From: Deltaproteobacteria bacterium
GTDB taxonomy: Bacteria > Myxococcota_A > Polyangia > Haliangiales > Haliangiaceae
Length of the DNA stretch: 61,873 nucleotides
Assembly (NCBI GenBank): GCA_025353585.1
Contig: JANXOM010000138.1
Coordinates: forward strand, 1-61,873
Direction of reading: 5' to 3'
Below the pieces are notes generated by a model. That model saw only the letters and a program-made list of their open reading frames with translations, was not told the origin of the DNA and did no database searches. The translations under genes were made by a program, and so were the position numbers. Below, piece after piece: positions 8,503 through 16,341 of the stretch (its first letter is position 1; every line of letters starts with the position of its first letter).

Positions 8503-9720
8503 CTACTTGGTGACGCCGCGGGGCAGCAGGAGCCAGAACTTGCCGGGGCCCCCCATGCGACCGCCGAGCTCGTTGGCTTCGGCGTCGTCGCCCCAGTAGA
8601 CGTCGCCGCGGACGGCGCCGAGGATGCCGCCGCCGGTGTCCTGCGCGATGAGGAGCTGGTGCCAGAGGTACGTCTCCGACAGGCCGATCTTCGGCACCCG
8701 CGTCTCGACCCAGACCGGCGTCGACATCGCGATGAACGCGCGGTCGACCGCGATGGACCGGCGCGCCGTCAGGATCGTCTTCTGCGTGCCGACGGCGCCC
8801 GGCTCCGGGCTCTCCTTGAAGAACACGTACGAGGCGTCCTGGTCGACGATCTCGTCGTAGCGCGTCGGGTTCTCGGTGAACCACTTGCGGATGTTCTGCA
8901 TCGTGCCGGTGCCCTTCGGCAGCCCGCCCGCCCCGCGGAGCGCCGCGCCGATGCCCTTGTACGCGCGCCCGTTCTTGCCGGCGAAGTTCAGCCACACCGT
9001 GGTGCCGTCATCCATGACGACCTTCGCCGAGCCCTCGATCTGCGCGAAGATCAGATCGACCGGATCGTTGACGTACAGGAGCTCGAGCTTCTTGCTCGCG
9101 AGGGCGCCCGTGCGGATCTCCTGCCGCGTGTAATACGGCTGCAGCTCGCCGTCCTTGTCGAGCCGGCCCCAGAGGTGGCGGCCGTGACCGTCGCTCGTGA
9201 ACTTGCCGAGGTCGAGCGTGACGAGGTCGTCGGGGCGCGCGAGGACGGCCACGGTGTACTTGTCGTGCTTCTTCCGCGAGCCGTGCATCTCCTGGTCATC
9301 GTAGCCGGTGAGCTTGCCGGTCGTCCCCGCCTTGCCGGCCGCGACCCACGCCGCGAACTCGGCCTCGAACATCGCGCGGGCGGCGGCGTCGTCGCCGGCC
9401 GGGACCTTCGCGGCGGCCGCGCACGCCTTGCGCCACTGCTTCGCGAGCCCGCCGTGGCCATCGACGCCGACGGCCTCGGTGTCCTTGAGCCCGTCGAGCT
9501 TCGCGCACGACTTGAGAAACGACGGGACGGCCTCCGCCAGCTTGTCGTCCGCCCAGCCCGGGACGTCGGCGAACTTCGCCGCCGTGAGCGTCAGCTTGTC
9601 GCGGGGCGGGGCGGCGCCCTCGGTCGCGTCCGGGGACGAGCACTGCGCGACCACGTCCGCCGTCGGAGCGGCCGCCGCAGTCGAGGAGACGAGACAGAGA
9701 GCGAGAGCGGCGCGGCGCAT
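8503..9720 (-). CDS. mltA: membrane-bound lytic murein transglycosylase A
   Basis: A 405-residue exported protein with a Sec signal (MRRAALALCLVSSTAAAA). The MltA barrel domain carries QPYYTRQEI, a DLIFAQIEGSA block and NPTRYDEI followed by ASYVFFKE. The C-terminal 3D domain has AQDTGGGILGAVRGDVYWG, with the aspartates typical of the catalytic site. The enzyme cleaves the MurNAc-GlcNAc bond of peptidoglycan, forming 1,6-anhydro ends. The signal lacks a cysteine lipobox, so it may be periplasmic rather than lipid-anchored. The start at 9720 is chosen over one 36 nt upstream because it begins exactly at the signal peptide. It is convergent with the PHP hydrolase gene. Confidence 0.88.
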   Translation of the reverse strand: MRRAALALCLVSSTAAAAPTADVVAQCSSPDATEGAAPPRDKLTLTAAKFADVPGWADDKLAEAVPSFLKSCAKLDGLKDTEAVGVDGHGGLAKQWRKACAAAAKVPAGDDAAARAMFEAEFAAWVAAGKAGTTGKLTGYDDQEMHGSRKKHDKYTVAVLARPDDLVTLDLGKFTSDGHGRHLWGRLDKDGELQPYYTRQEIRTGALASKKLELLYVNDPVDLIFAQIEGSAKVVMDDGTTVWLNFAGKNGRAYKGIGAALRGAGGLPKGTGTMQNIRKWFTENPTRYDEIVDQDASYVFFKESPEPGAVGTQKTILTARRSIAVDRAFIAMSTPVWVETRVPKIGLSETYLWHQLLIAQDTGGGILGAVRGDVYWGDDAEANELGGRMGGPGKFWLLLPRGVTK

Positions 9721-9760
9721 ACCCAGACGATGACAACGTCCGGGCCGGCGCGCCAATTCC

Positions 9761-12700
9761 TTACTGCGTCAGCGGCGCCTGGCGGAACACTTCGACCCAG
9801 TTCTCGCCGGTCGGCTGGTCGATGACCCAGCTCGACATCACGATCTCGCTGGCCGTCTGCGCCGCGGAGGCGAAGAAGCCGTACGCGCCCGGCCACGGGT
9901 CCGTCGCGCCCGCGATCGAGACATGCGACCACGTGCCATCCGCCGTCTGGTGCGCGAGCAGGAGCTCCTGCGTCGTCGCGTCCTGGTAGGCCACGTAGTA
10001 GCCGCTCGGCGTGTTGAGGAGCTTCGCGTCATCGCCGACGAAGTCGAACGTCGGCTTGGGGAGGCCGTCGATGCTCTGGCCCACGACGCGGTAGCCGTCG
10101 TCGATGACCGTCGGCGACGCGTTCGCCTGGTCCGTGATGATCGTCAGGTCGTCCTTGGTGGCGTCCACGTACGCGACGTGGATGACGCTCTGCGCGTCCA
10201 CCACGACCGACGGCGACCAGCCCGAGTCATCCGTCGTGCCGGCGAGCACGACCGGCGTCGCGAACTGTCCGGCGTTCGTGTCGAACTTCGAGACCTTGAG
10301 GTCACCGTTCGCGCGGTCGTAGTACGCGACGACAGGTGCCTGCGTGTTCGGATCGCGCGAGACGTCGACGAACAGGCCGAGGCCGCCGGGGAGTGGGTAG
10401 ATGTCGCCGCCCGAGCCGACGGCGGGGACGGGCGCGGTGTCGACGACCCAGAACAGCCAGTCGCTGGTCTGCGTCGGGATCGGGACCTGCGCCGCGGCGA
10501 ACCGGACCTCGGCGTGGACGCCGGTGCCGTCGTTGACATGCGCGAGGTACGCGACGCCGGGGCGCCCGTCATCCGTGCGGAGCGTGAGCGCGGTGTACAT
10601 CCCGACGACCGAGTCGCCGGTACCGTCCACGTTGCCCGTGCCGATGTCGACCGTGTGCTTCTGCCAGACGCCGCCGACCTTCGCCGCGAACTGCAGCGAG
10701 GCGTGGTCGACGTCGAAGTACGTCACCATCGGGGTGCCGTCCGGGGCGACCTGGATGCTCGTGTACATGCCGACGTCGACGCCGGCGCCGGCGATGCCGC
10801 CGCGGATCATCGAGCCCGCGATCGTCGGCGGCTCGTCGGGGATGCCGTCGACCCACTCCCACTGCGTGTCCTCGATGCGGCCGCCCTGCTGGACGCTCGC
10901 GACCACGAGGTCACCGTGCGACTCGGCGTACGCCGACACCCACGCGGTGCCGTCCGGCGCCGTCGCGATCGCCGAGTACGGGCCGATGCGGCCGGCCGGG
11001 ATGTCGTCCGAGCAGACGCACGTGCCGTCGATGCAGAACGGCAGCTGCCCGGTGCCGCACGCGTCGGCCGGGCAGTCGTCGCCCGTCTCGCACGCCGTCG
11101 CGCCCTCGGTCTTGTGGCAGCTGCAGCCCGGCACGAGCGACATCATCGTGGACAGGCCGAGCCAGCTCGCGAAGCCGATCGCGAGGCGACCCTGTTGGGT
11201 ACGGCGGGCCCCGCGAACGGCGCGCCCGAGGCCCCGAACGACGCTGCGCCCGAGGCCGCGGCGGCGCGGGAACAGCACGATGCCGCCGACGAGGCCGACG
11301 AGCAACAGCCCACCGGTGCTCGGCGTGCCCGTGGCGCCGCACGCGCAGCCGGCGCCCGTGCCGGTGCCGTGGAACGGCGTCGAGAGGATGAACGGCTCGA
11401 CGATGCCGACCTCGTCCTTGACGTAGAGAACAAGCTCGCCGGCCTCGGTGAGCCCGGCCGCGTCGCTCGCAGAGATCGTCGCCGTCTCGCCGGCGGTGAA
11501 GGTCGCCGGCTCCGGCGCGCTCGGCTTCGCGAACGCGAACTGGAGGTGGCCTTCGCTCACGATGTCGTGCATCGGGACGCTCATGACGCCTTCGGTCGTG
11601 GTGATCTTCGCCTCGTCGATCGTGGGCGCGACGGAATCGATGATGACGTCCACGCTCGGCGCGGTGCGGACCGTCATGTAGTCGCCCTTGACGCGCGACT
11701 TGAGGCCGACCGTGTACTTGCCCTGCCACGCGAGCGCGCGGTCGGAGATGACGAGCTCGGGGCCGGTCGTCCACGGGCGCCACAGGCCGCCGTTCAGGTT
11801 CCAGCTCCACTCGAGGTCACGGCCGTCCGCGTCGACCGCGTCGACGTCGAACGTGACGCGCGGCAGGACGCCGCCGACCCGGCCCTTGAGCGCGGCGATG
11901 ACGAGCTCCGGCTTCGGCGTGGCGACCTGGACGAGGCGCGCGGTGCCGTTGCTCGGCAGCGCCAGGGCGCGCGGCGGCCCGTCGATCTTCATGACGCCCT
12001 CGGCGGCGAACGAGTTCGTCCTCGCGAGCTCGCGGAACGCCGGGCTCGTGCCGAGCGTCGCCGTCAGCGCGAGGAAGTCGTCCTGGCTCGTGGTGACCTT
12101 GCCGATGGTCGGGTTGTTCAGCGTGAAGCCGGCGAACGACGGCACCGTGATGGGCGCGATGTTGCCGAGGAGCGGCGTCACGAGGTCGAACACGGACGGG
12201 AGGATCGCGCTGAGCGACGCGGCGTCCTCCTTGACGAACTCGGAGTTGATCACGCTGACCGTGACCGTCGAGGACGAGATACCCGAGAGCGTGGGGGTGA
12301 TCGTCGCCGGCATGCCCGCCTGCTGCTCGACGTCGAGGCCGACGCCGACGTTCATCGAGAGGTCCATCGTGAACGCGCGCACGTAGCGGTCGTAGAGGAA
12401 CGCGTAGAAGTCGACCTCCATGTGGGAGATGCCGATCGTCAGCGCCGGCGACGTCGCCGAGTTGTCGCCGATCGAGAAGTCGAGCGCGCGCTGGGGGCGC
12501 GTGACGAGGAGGAGCGGCGCCGTGCCGGTCTTGTCGAGCGCGGCGAGCGACGGCACGAGGATGCCGATCGTGCCGACGTTGAGCTGCTTGACGAAGCTCG
12601 TGCCGACGCCCAGGCACAGCGCGCCGGACGTCACCATGTGGTGGCCGGCGAGGTCGAGCGTGGTCTCGGAGATGCCCATCGCGAGGTCGGCGGCGGGGTC

Positions 12701-13741
12701 CATGCCGCCCGCGAACGCGCCAGCCGGGGCGAGCTGGAACGTCGTCCGCGAGCTGCGCGGTAGCGACGCGGGCGGGGCCGCGAAGTCCGGCGCCGGGATC
12801 GGCGGGACGCAGAGGGCGGGCTCGCTATCGAGGCCGGCCTGGCGGGTCGTCGGATCCTCGTCGGAGTTGAGGCCGGTGATGACACCGAGGCTCATGCCGC
12901 CGTGGTTGAGCGAGACGTAGCCGCCCGGGACGATGCGGGCTTCCATCTCGGCCGTCGTGCCGGGCGAGACGCCCTGCAAGAGCTTGCCGACGTCCATCAT
13001 GCCGGCGATGCCAAGCGGGTGCGGGAGGAGGCCCTGCAAGATGTTGTCGATGACCGGCGTCAGCAGCTGCACCGCGAACTGGCCGATGCTCGAGTCGAGG
13101 ATGTCGCCAATGAAGCCGACGACATCGGTGAGCACGCTGCCGATGAAGCTGCAGCCGGAGAAGTTGATGCCGCTGAACGAGAGGTTGTTGACCGAGGCCG
13201 CGTGGACCGTCAGCTCGCCCGTCGTGGGGTCGATGCCGAACGCGATGTCCGCGTCGGCGACGAGGTGCGCGACCGTCACGTCGATCGAGCAGCCGCCGAG
13301 GAACGTGTCGAGCGGGACGTGCGACGTGCCGTGCGCGTCGATGTGCACGTTGAGGTCGTTACCCGACGTCACCGTCGTCGACAGCTGCGAGAGGCCGACG
13401 TTGACCTGGCAGCCGTTGGTGCCGTTCGAGCACGTCGAGTCGCAGTAGGTGACGCCGACCGCGCTCCCCTTCGGGATGCAGAAGCCGCCGCCGAGCGACG
13501 AGCTGATCGCGCCGGGGAGGATCTCCGTCAGCTTCGAGAAGCCTTGCTGGGTGATGCGGATCTGCGCCCCACCCTCGACGGTTTGCCCTGCGGGCAACGC
13601 GCCGCCGGGGAGCGGTGCGGTCGCGCTGCACGCGCCGCATCCACTGGTTCCGCTGCACGCGCCGGCAGCGACGACGAACAGCGCCGATAAAATGTAGTCA
13701 AGGCGAACGGAACGAGCGAACACAAGGCCTCCCAGTGTCAT
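9761..13741 (-). CDS. two-module exoprotein: TULIP-like module, internal MYXO-CTERM-like tail, propeller lipoprotein-like module
   Basis: A 1326-residue secreted protein. The N-terminus has a hydrophobic signal ending in a Cys-rich stretch (GACSGTSGCGACS). Residues about 50-530 are long, lipid-binding-like amphipathic sequence (ITQQGFSKLTEILPG; QLLTPVIDNILQGLL) that resembles a BPI/TULIP fold; this is inference. Residues about 600-780 are Ig-like. At about 795-825 there is Cys/Gly, a hydrophobic helix and PRRRG, as in MYXO-CTERM signals, yet the frame continues. A second hydrophobic stretch with a lipobox-like LVPGC (about 871) and a Cys-rich linker lead into beta-propeller-like repeats. The ATG at 13741 is preferred because AGGGG lies 4 nt upstream. 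A fusion of two secreted proteins is likely. Confidence 0.75.
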   Translation of the reverse strand: MTLGGLVFARSVRLDYILSALFVVAAGACSGTSGCGACSATAPLPGGALPAGQTVEGGAQIRITQQGFSKLTEILPGAISSSLGGGFCIPKGSAVGVTYCDSTCSNGTNGCQVNVGLSQLSTTVTSGNDLNVHIDAHGTSHVPLDTFLGGCSIDVTVAHLVADADIAFGIDPTTGELTVHAASVNNLSFSGINFSGCSFIGSVLTDVVGFIGDILDSSIGQFAVQLLTPVIDNILQGLLPHPLGIAGMMDVGKLLQGVSPGTTAEMEARIVPGGYVSLNHGGMSLGVITGLNSDEDPTTRQAGLDSEPALCVPPIPAPDFAAPPASLPRSSRTTFQLAPAGAFAGGMDPAADLAMGISETTLDLAGHHMVTSGALCLGVGTSFVKQLNVGTIGILVPSLAALDKTGTAPLLLVTRPQRALDFSIGDNSATSPALTIGISHMEVDFYAFLYDRYVRAFTMDLSMNVGVGLDVEQQAGMPATITPTLSGISSSTVTVSVINSEFVKEDAASLSAILPSVFDLVTPLLGNIAPITVPSFAGFTLNNPTIGKVTTSQDDFLALTATLGTSPAFRELARTNSFAAEGVMKIDGPPRALALPSNGTARLVQVATPKPELVIAALKGRVGGVLPRVTFDVDAVDADGRDLEWSWNLNGGLWRPWTTGPELVISDRALAWQGKYTVGLKSRVKGDYMTVRTAPSVDVIIDSVAPTIDEAKITTTEGVMSVPMHDIVSEGHLQFAFAKPSAPEPATFTAGETATISASDAAGLTEAGELVLYVKDEVGIVEPFILSTPFHGTGTGAGCACGATGTPSTGGLLLVGLVGGIVLFPRRRGLGRSVVRGLGRAVRGARRTQQGRLAIGFASWLGLSTMMSLVPGCSCHKTEGATACETGDDCPADACGTGQLPFCIDGTCVCSDDIPAGRIGPYSAIATAPDGTAWVSAYAESHGDLVVASVQQGGRIEDTQWEWVDGIPDEPPTIAGSMIRGGIAGAGVDVGMYTSIQVAPDGTPMVTYFDVDHASLQFAAKVGGVWQKHTVDIGTGNVDGTGDSVVGMYTALTLRTDDGRPGVAYLAHVNDGTGVHAEVRFAAAQVPIPTQTSDWLFWVVDTAPVPAVGSGGDIYPLPGGLGLFVDVSRDPNTQAPVVAYYDRANGDLKVSKFDTNAGQFATPVVLAGTTDDSGWSPSVVVDAQSVIHVAYVDATKDDLTIITDQANASPTVIDDGYRVVGQSIDGLPKPTFDFVGDDAKLLNTPSGYYVAYQDATTQELLLAHQTADGTWSHVSIAGATDPWPGAYGFFASAAQTASEIVMSSWVIDQPTGENWVEVFRQAPLTQ

Positions 13742-13900
13742 GGGTCCCCTGGCCTCGGACCCCACGAACAGCTTCCATATAACCGAGCGGTCCGACGAAT
13801 GGGAAGGACTTTCATCACGGCGCGTCGCGTCTAGCGGCCGGTTATGGCTGAGGTTTATCCGGCTGTACGCCGGGGTGTGTGACTCGGGCTTTCGTCGGGC

Positions 13901-13930
13901 TTGACAGATCGGTGCGCAGCCGTCTATCTA
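13901..13930 (+). promoter_or_regulatory. sigma70-type promoter of the tRNA operon
   Basis: TTGACA (13901-13906) and TATCTA (13925-13930) are separated by 18 bp. Predicted initiation is about 10 nt before the mature 5' end of tRNA-Arg. Confidence 0.8.
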
Positions 13931-13946
13931 GCTGGCCCTCCCGTAA

Positions 13947-14020
13947 GGGTCCGTAGCTCAGTTGGATAGAGCGCCGGGCTTCGAACCCGTAGGTCGGGCG
14001 TTCGAGTCGCCCCGGACTCA
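13947..14020 (+). tRNA. tRNA-Arg (UCG anticodon)
   Basis: The cloverleaf folds fully: acceptor GGGTCCG/CGGACTC with one G-U pair, D-stem GCTC/GAGC, T-arm GGGCG-TTCGAGT-CGCCC. The anticodon loop CTTCGAA places TCG at 13981-13983. The outermost anticodon-stem pair (C-T) is mismatched. CCA is not encoded. The discriminator is A. Confidence 0.93.
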
Positions 14021-14051
14021 CTGAAAATCGAAGACGTTTGAGACCAGATCT

Positions 14052-14126
14052 GGGGGCGTAGCTCAATGGTAGAGCATCGGACTCTTAATCCGCTGGTTCC
14101 CGGTTCGAGTCCGGGCGCCCTCACCA
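14052..14126 (+). tRNA. tRNA-Lys (CUU anticodon)
   Basis: Acceptor GGGGGCG/CGCCCTC, D-stem GCTC/GAGC, anticodon loop CTCTTAA with CTT at 14084-14086, and T-arm CCCGG-TTCGAGT-CCGGG. CCA is encoded (14124-14126), unlike in the preceding tRNA. It lies 31 nt after tRNA-Arg and is cotranscribed from the same promoter. Confidence 0.95.
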
Positions 14127-14143
14127 GATTCGACTGATCCCGA

Positions 14144-14178
14144 CAACCGCGGCGCCTTCATTGGCGCCGTTGCTGTTT
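14144..14178 (+). terminator. intrinsic terminator of the tRNA operon
   Basis: CGGCGCC (14150-14156) and GGCGCCG (14163-14169) form a 7-bp GC stem with a TTCATT loop, extended by CAAC/GTTG across a small bulge. A T-rich tail (TTGCTGTTT) follows. Confidence 0.8.
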
Positions 14179-14250
14179 CGGCCGCGCTGAGTGGGTGGGG
14201 CGGCGCCGACCCAGCATGCGGGGCGCGGTTGCGCGCGCAGGCACCCAGTC

Positions 14251-14295
14251 ATGATCGTACGATCATCGCCACGTTCGTAAATCGCGAATTACGAA
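14251..14295 (+). promoter_or_regulatory. two palindromes upstream of the HTH/NTase operon, candidate operators
   Basis: ATGATCGTACGATCAT (14251-14266) is a perfect 16-bp palindrome. TTCGTAA (14274-14280) and TTACGAA (14289-14295) form a second inverted repeat with 8 nt between. Both lie in unusually AT-rich DNA about 70-115 nt before the HTH start. A further TTCGCGAA palindrome is at 14344-14351. Autoregulation by the HTH protein is a likely use. Confidence 0.5.
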
Positions 14296-14364
14296 TGTCT
14301 CTCGGCATCGGAATAAGTACCTGTTTTATTGCGTGATTCGTGGTTCGCGAATAGCGTATGGTTG

Positions 14365-14889
14365 GTGGCCCTCAAACCACAGGATGTACTGGTTCTGCTC
14401 AAGGTTGCGGTAGGGCCCGGGGGACGCCGAACTTTCCTCGAGCTCGCTACCGACCTCGGGATGAGCGCGTCCGAAGTCCATGGAGCCGTTCGGCGCTGCA
14501 CGGAGTCACACTTCATCGTGCCGCGGCCTGACCTCAAGATGAACGCAGTGAACTCGCGCAACGTCATCGAGTTCGTGGCGCACGGGATCCGGTACGTCTT
14601 TCCGCCACGGCGAGGCGCGATCGTCCGCGGGATGGCCACCGCACACGCCGCGCCCGTCCTGGCCGCGTACTTCGCTGCGAGCGACGCCGTGTTTCCGGTG
14701 TGGCCTGATCCCCACGGCGACGTCACGGGGACGGCGTTCGAGCCGCTCTATCGCAGCGTTCCGTTCGCCGCGCGCCGCGACGAGCGGCTCTACACGGCGC
14801 TCGCCCTTGTGGACGCCATTCGCGGCGGCGGCGCGCGCGAGCGGGAAGTCGCCGCGAAGGTCTTCGCTCAGGTCGCCAGTGGCTCATGA
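14365..14889 (+). CDS. winged-helix/HTH protein of an AbiE-like pair
   Basis: A 174-residue protein starting MALKPQDVLVLLK from the GTG at 14365. The HTH lies at about 25-65 (TFLELATDLGMSASEVHGAV, RRCTES). A conserved RYVFPPRRGAIVRGMATAHA block and an ERLYTALALVDAIRGGGARE segment follow, as in uncharacterised regulators encoded beside nucleotidyltransferase toxins. The stop overlaps the next start in ATGA, so translation is coupled. By analogy it would be the antitoxin or repressor of the pair, binding the palindromes upstream. Base composition around the 5' end is AT-richer than the neighbours, which fits horizontal acquisition beside the tRNA genes. Confidence 0.7.
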   Translation: MALKPQDVLVLLKVAVGPGGRRTFLELATDLGMSASEVHGAVRRCTESHFIVPRPDLKMNAVNSRNVIEFVAHGIRYVFPPRRGAIVRGMATAHAAPVLAAYFAASDAVFPVWPDPHGDVTGTAFEPLYRSVPFAARRDERLYTALALVDAIRGGGAREREVAAKVFAQVASGS

Positions 14890-15589
14890 CGACACGGGCC
14901 GTCGGACGTCATTTTCTCGAGACCATCGCCCGCGCACTCGGCTCGCACTTGGACGCAGTCGTATTTGTTGGGGGGCTCGCAATCCCGCTCTTGATCACGG
15001 ATCCCGGCGCTGATGGTGATCGTCCTACCGACGACGTCGACGTGATCGTCGAGGCCGCCGTGACGCCGGTGCCGTGGTACGCGTTTACCTCATCCTGCAC
15101 ACCCTCGGGTTCACTCCCGATGCCGCGCCGGACGCGCCCATCTGTCGACTGCGTTACGGCTTGATGCGCGTCGACTTCATGCCCGTCGACGGGAGCTTTC
15201 TCGGGTTCAGGAGCCGCTGGTTCAGGGCGGCGTGCGCAGCGGCGTGGCGCTATCCGCTCGCGCCAGACCTTCACATCCGTGTCGCCGGGGCGCCGCAGCT
15301 GCTGGCGACCAAAGCCGAGGCGTTTGCGGATCGCGGCGAGGGTGACTTCGAGGCCAGCAAAGACGTGGAGGACTTCCTCGCTGTTGTCGATGGCCGCGAT
15401 GCACTGGTGAGCGAGGTCGACGCGGCACCGGAGGATGTTCGGACCTTCTTGCGCGAGACGATCGCCGGATGGCTCGCCGACCGTGACTTCCGAGACTCGC
15501 TGAGCGGCCACCTCCGCGGCGATCACCTTCGCGTCCCCATCTTGTTGCGGCGTCTGGCGACGATTGCGAGGAGCGCGAACGCCGATTGA
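14886..15589 (+). pseudogene. AbiEii/MNT-type nucleotidyltransferase, frameshifted
   Basis: The first frame encodes VVFVGGLAIPLLITD and TDDVDVIVE, the GG and DxD core of the nucleotidyltransferase fold (about residues 27-58). From about 15085 the homologous sequence continues in another frame (HTLGFTPD, LRYGLMRVDFMPVDG, LLATKAEAFADRGEGD, KDVEDFLAVVDG), where the third acidic residue (VDF) and the KxxAF motif lie. One missing base near 15090 explains the switch; the intact protein would have about 234 residues. The family transfers nucleotides to RNA or protein targets as a toxin or phage-defence effector. Either it is inactivated here or the base is a sequencing error. Confidence 0.65.
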
Positions 15590-15825
15590 GGCCCGATTGG
15601 GTCTCGCTCGGCATGGCAGCGGTAGCGGCGATGCCACCCCGAGCGCGGGATCGTCCGTCGGAGATCGCCGCGTGACCCGGTGCGCTGGCCAACCCCGAGC
15701 CCGAGTTGAGGGTTCGCGCGCAGCGTTTCGACCGAGTGTTCGACCTGAGCCAGCAACGGGTTGTTGCTCGTGTATCCGTGCTCAGCGATCCAGTGATTGT
15801 CCGCTTCGTCGAGCATGCAGGCCAC
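15523..15825 (-). pseudogene. remnant of a RelE/ParE-type toxin
   Basis: Starting from the GTG at 15825, the frame reads DEADNHWIAEHG, then QVEHSVETLRANPQLG, then DLRRTIPRSGWHRRYRC. This order is that of ParE-like toxins (DEADxWW, helix with xxLxxNPxxG, LRRxxxxRTxxHxxY). The N-terminal strand is absent because a TAG stop lies directly upstream, and similarity is lost after about residue 72, where the frame runs into the 3' end of the nucleotidyltransferase gene. No antitoxin gene is seen. It is probably a decayed toxin that arrived with the neighbouring accessory DNA. Confidence 0.45.
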
Positions 15826-15980
15826 CTAGAGCTGGTTCCTGTGACAGGAGGCAAGCTTGCTAGCCGTGGCCTCGACGTCGCATAGGTCAACCTGCAACGC
15901 GGCGTCGGCGGCAGCAGCCTTCGCTTCTCCCGGCGCGCCCGGAACCTCTGCGGCGCGCTATTCGAGGCGTCCGCTCGCAC

Positions 15981-16288
15981 GGGGACGGTGTCACACCTGT
16001 CAACCCGGCCGATTTGCAAACCTCAGTAGAACTGCGCTTTTAGGTGGGGACGGTGTAACACCCGTCCGGGGTTCCGTGCGTGCGTCGTACCTGCCTGCGT
16101 GAGCCGCCAGAGCAGGGCCAATTACCGATCGAGCGTGGCGAGTAACGGCGCGGGCTCGACGATCCGGCCCACGGAATGCCACGGCGTTCGCCGCGCGGAC
16201 CTCGGCGGCGGAGCCGCGAGCGCTCTCGTACATGCGCCGCCGATCGCCCGCGGCCGACAACTCCCCTCGGCGAGGTTGAGCGCGACGC
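15981..16288. repeat. REP-like element, copy A
   Basis: A 90-bp core (15981-16070) is bounded by direct repeats beginning GGGGACGGTGT and is closely similar to copy B at 24530. Downstream, GTGAGCCGCC (near 16100) and CTCGGCGAGG (16266 onward) are shared too, but copy A has about 160 bp more between them. No transposase is intact. On the minus strand both cores can encode CYTVPT before a stop, perhaps the relic of a RAYT-type transposase tail. Nothing else is seen between 15826 and 16341. Confidence 0.65.
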
Positions 16289-16341
16289 ATCCTCGATGCG
16301 CCTGGCCTGCCGGGCCGCCGCCGCCGCCCGCTCGCTACCCG

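Noticed and set aside
13842..14124. Two minus-strand frames across the tRNA genes with [17 protein letters not shown] sequence
   Set aside because: These are the well-known spurious translations antisense to tRNA genes; the cloverleaf structures explain the sequence.
14320..14364. TTG at 14329 as the start of the HTH protein
   Set aside because: Homologous sequence starts at MALKPQD, reached from the GTG at 14365; the extra residues overlap the TTCGCGAA palindrome in the promoter region.
15981..16070. CRISPR-like repeat-spacer reading of the paired GGGGACGGTGT repeats
   Set aside because: Only two repeats per locus, no regular spacer series and no cas genes; it fits a REP-like element better.
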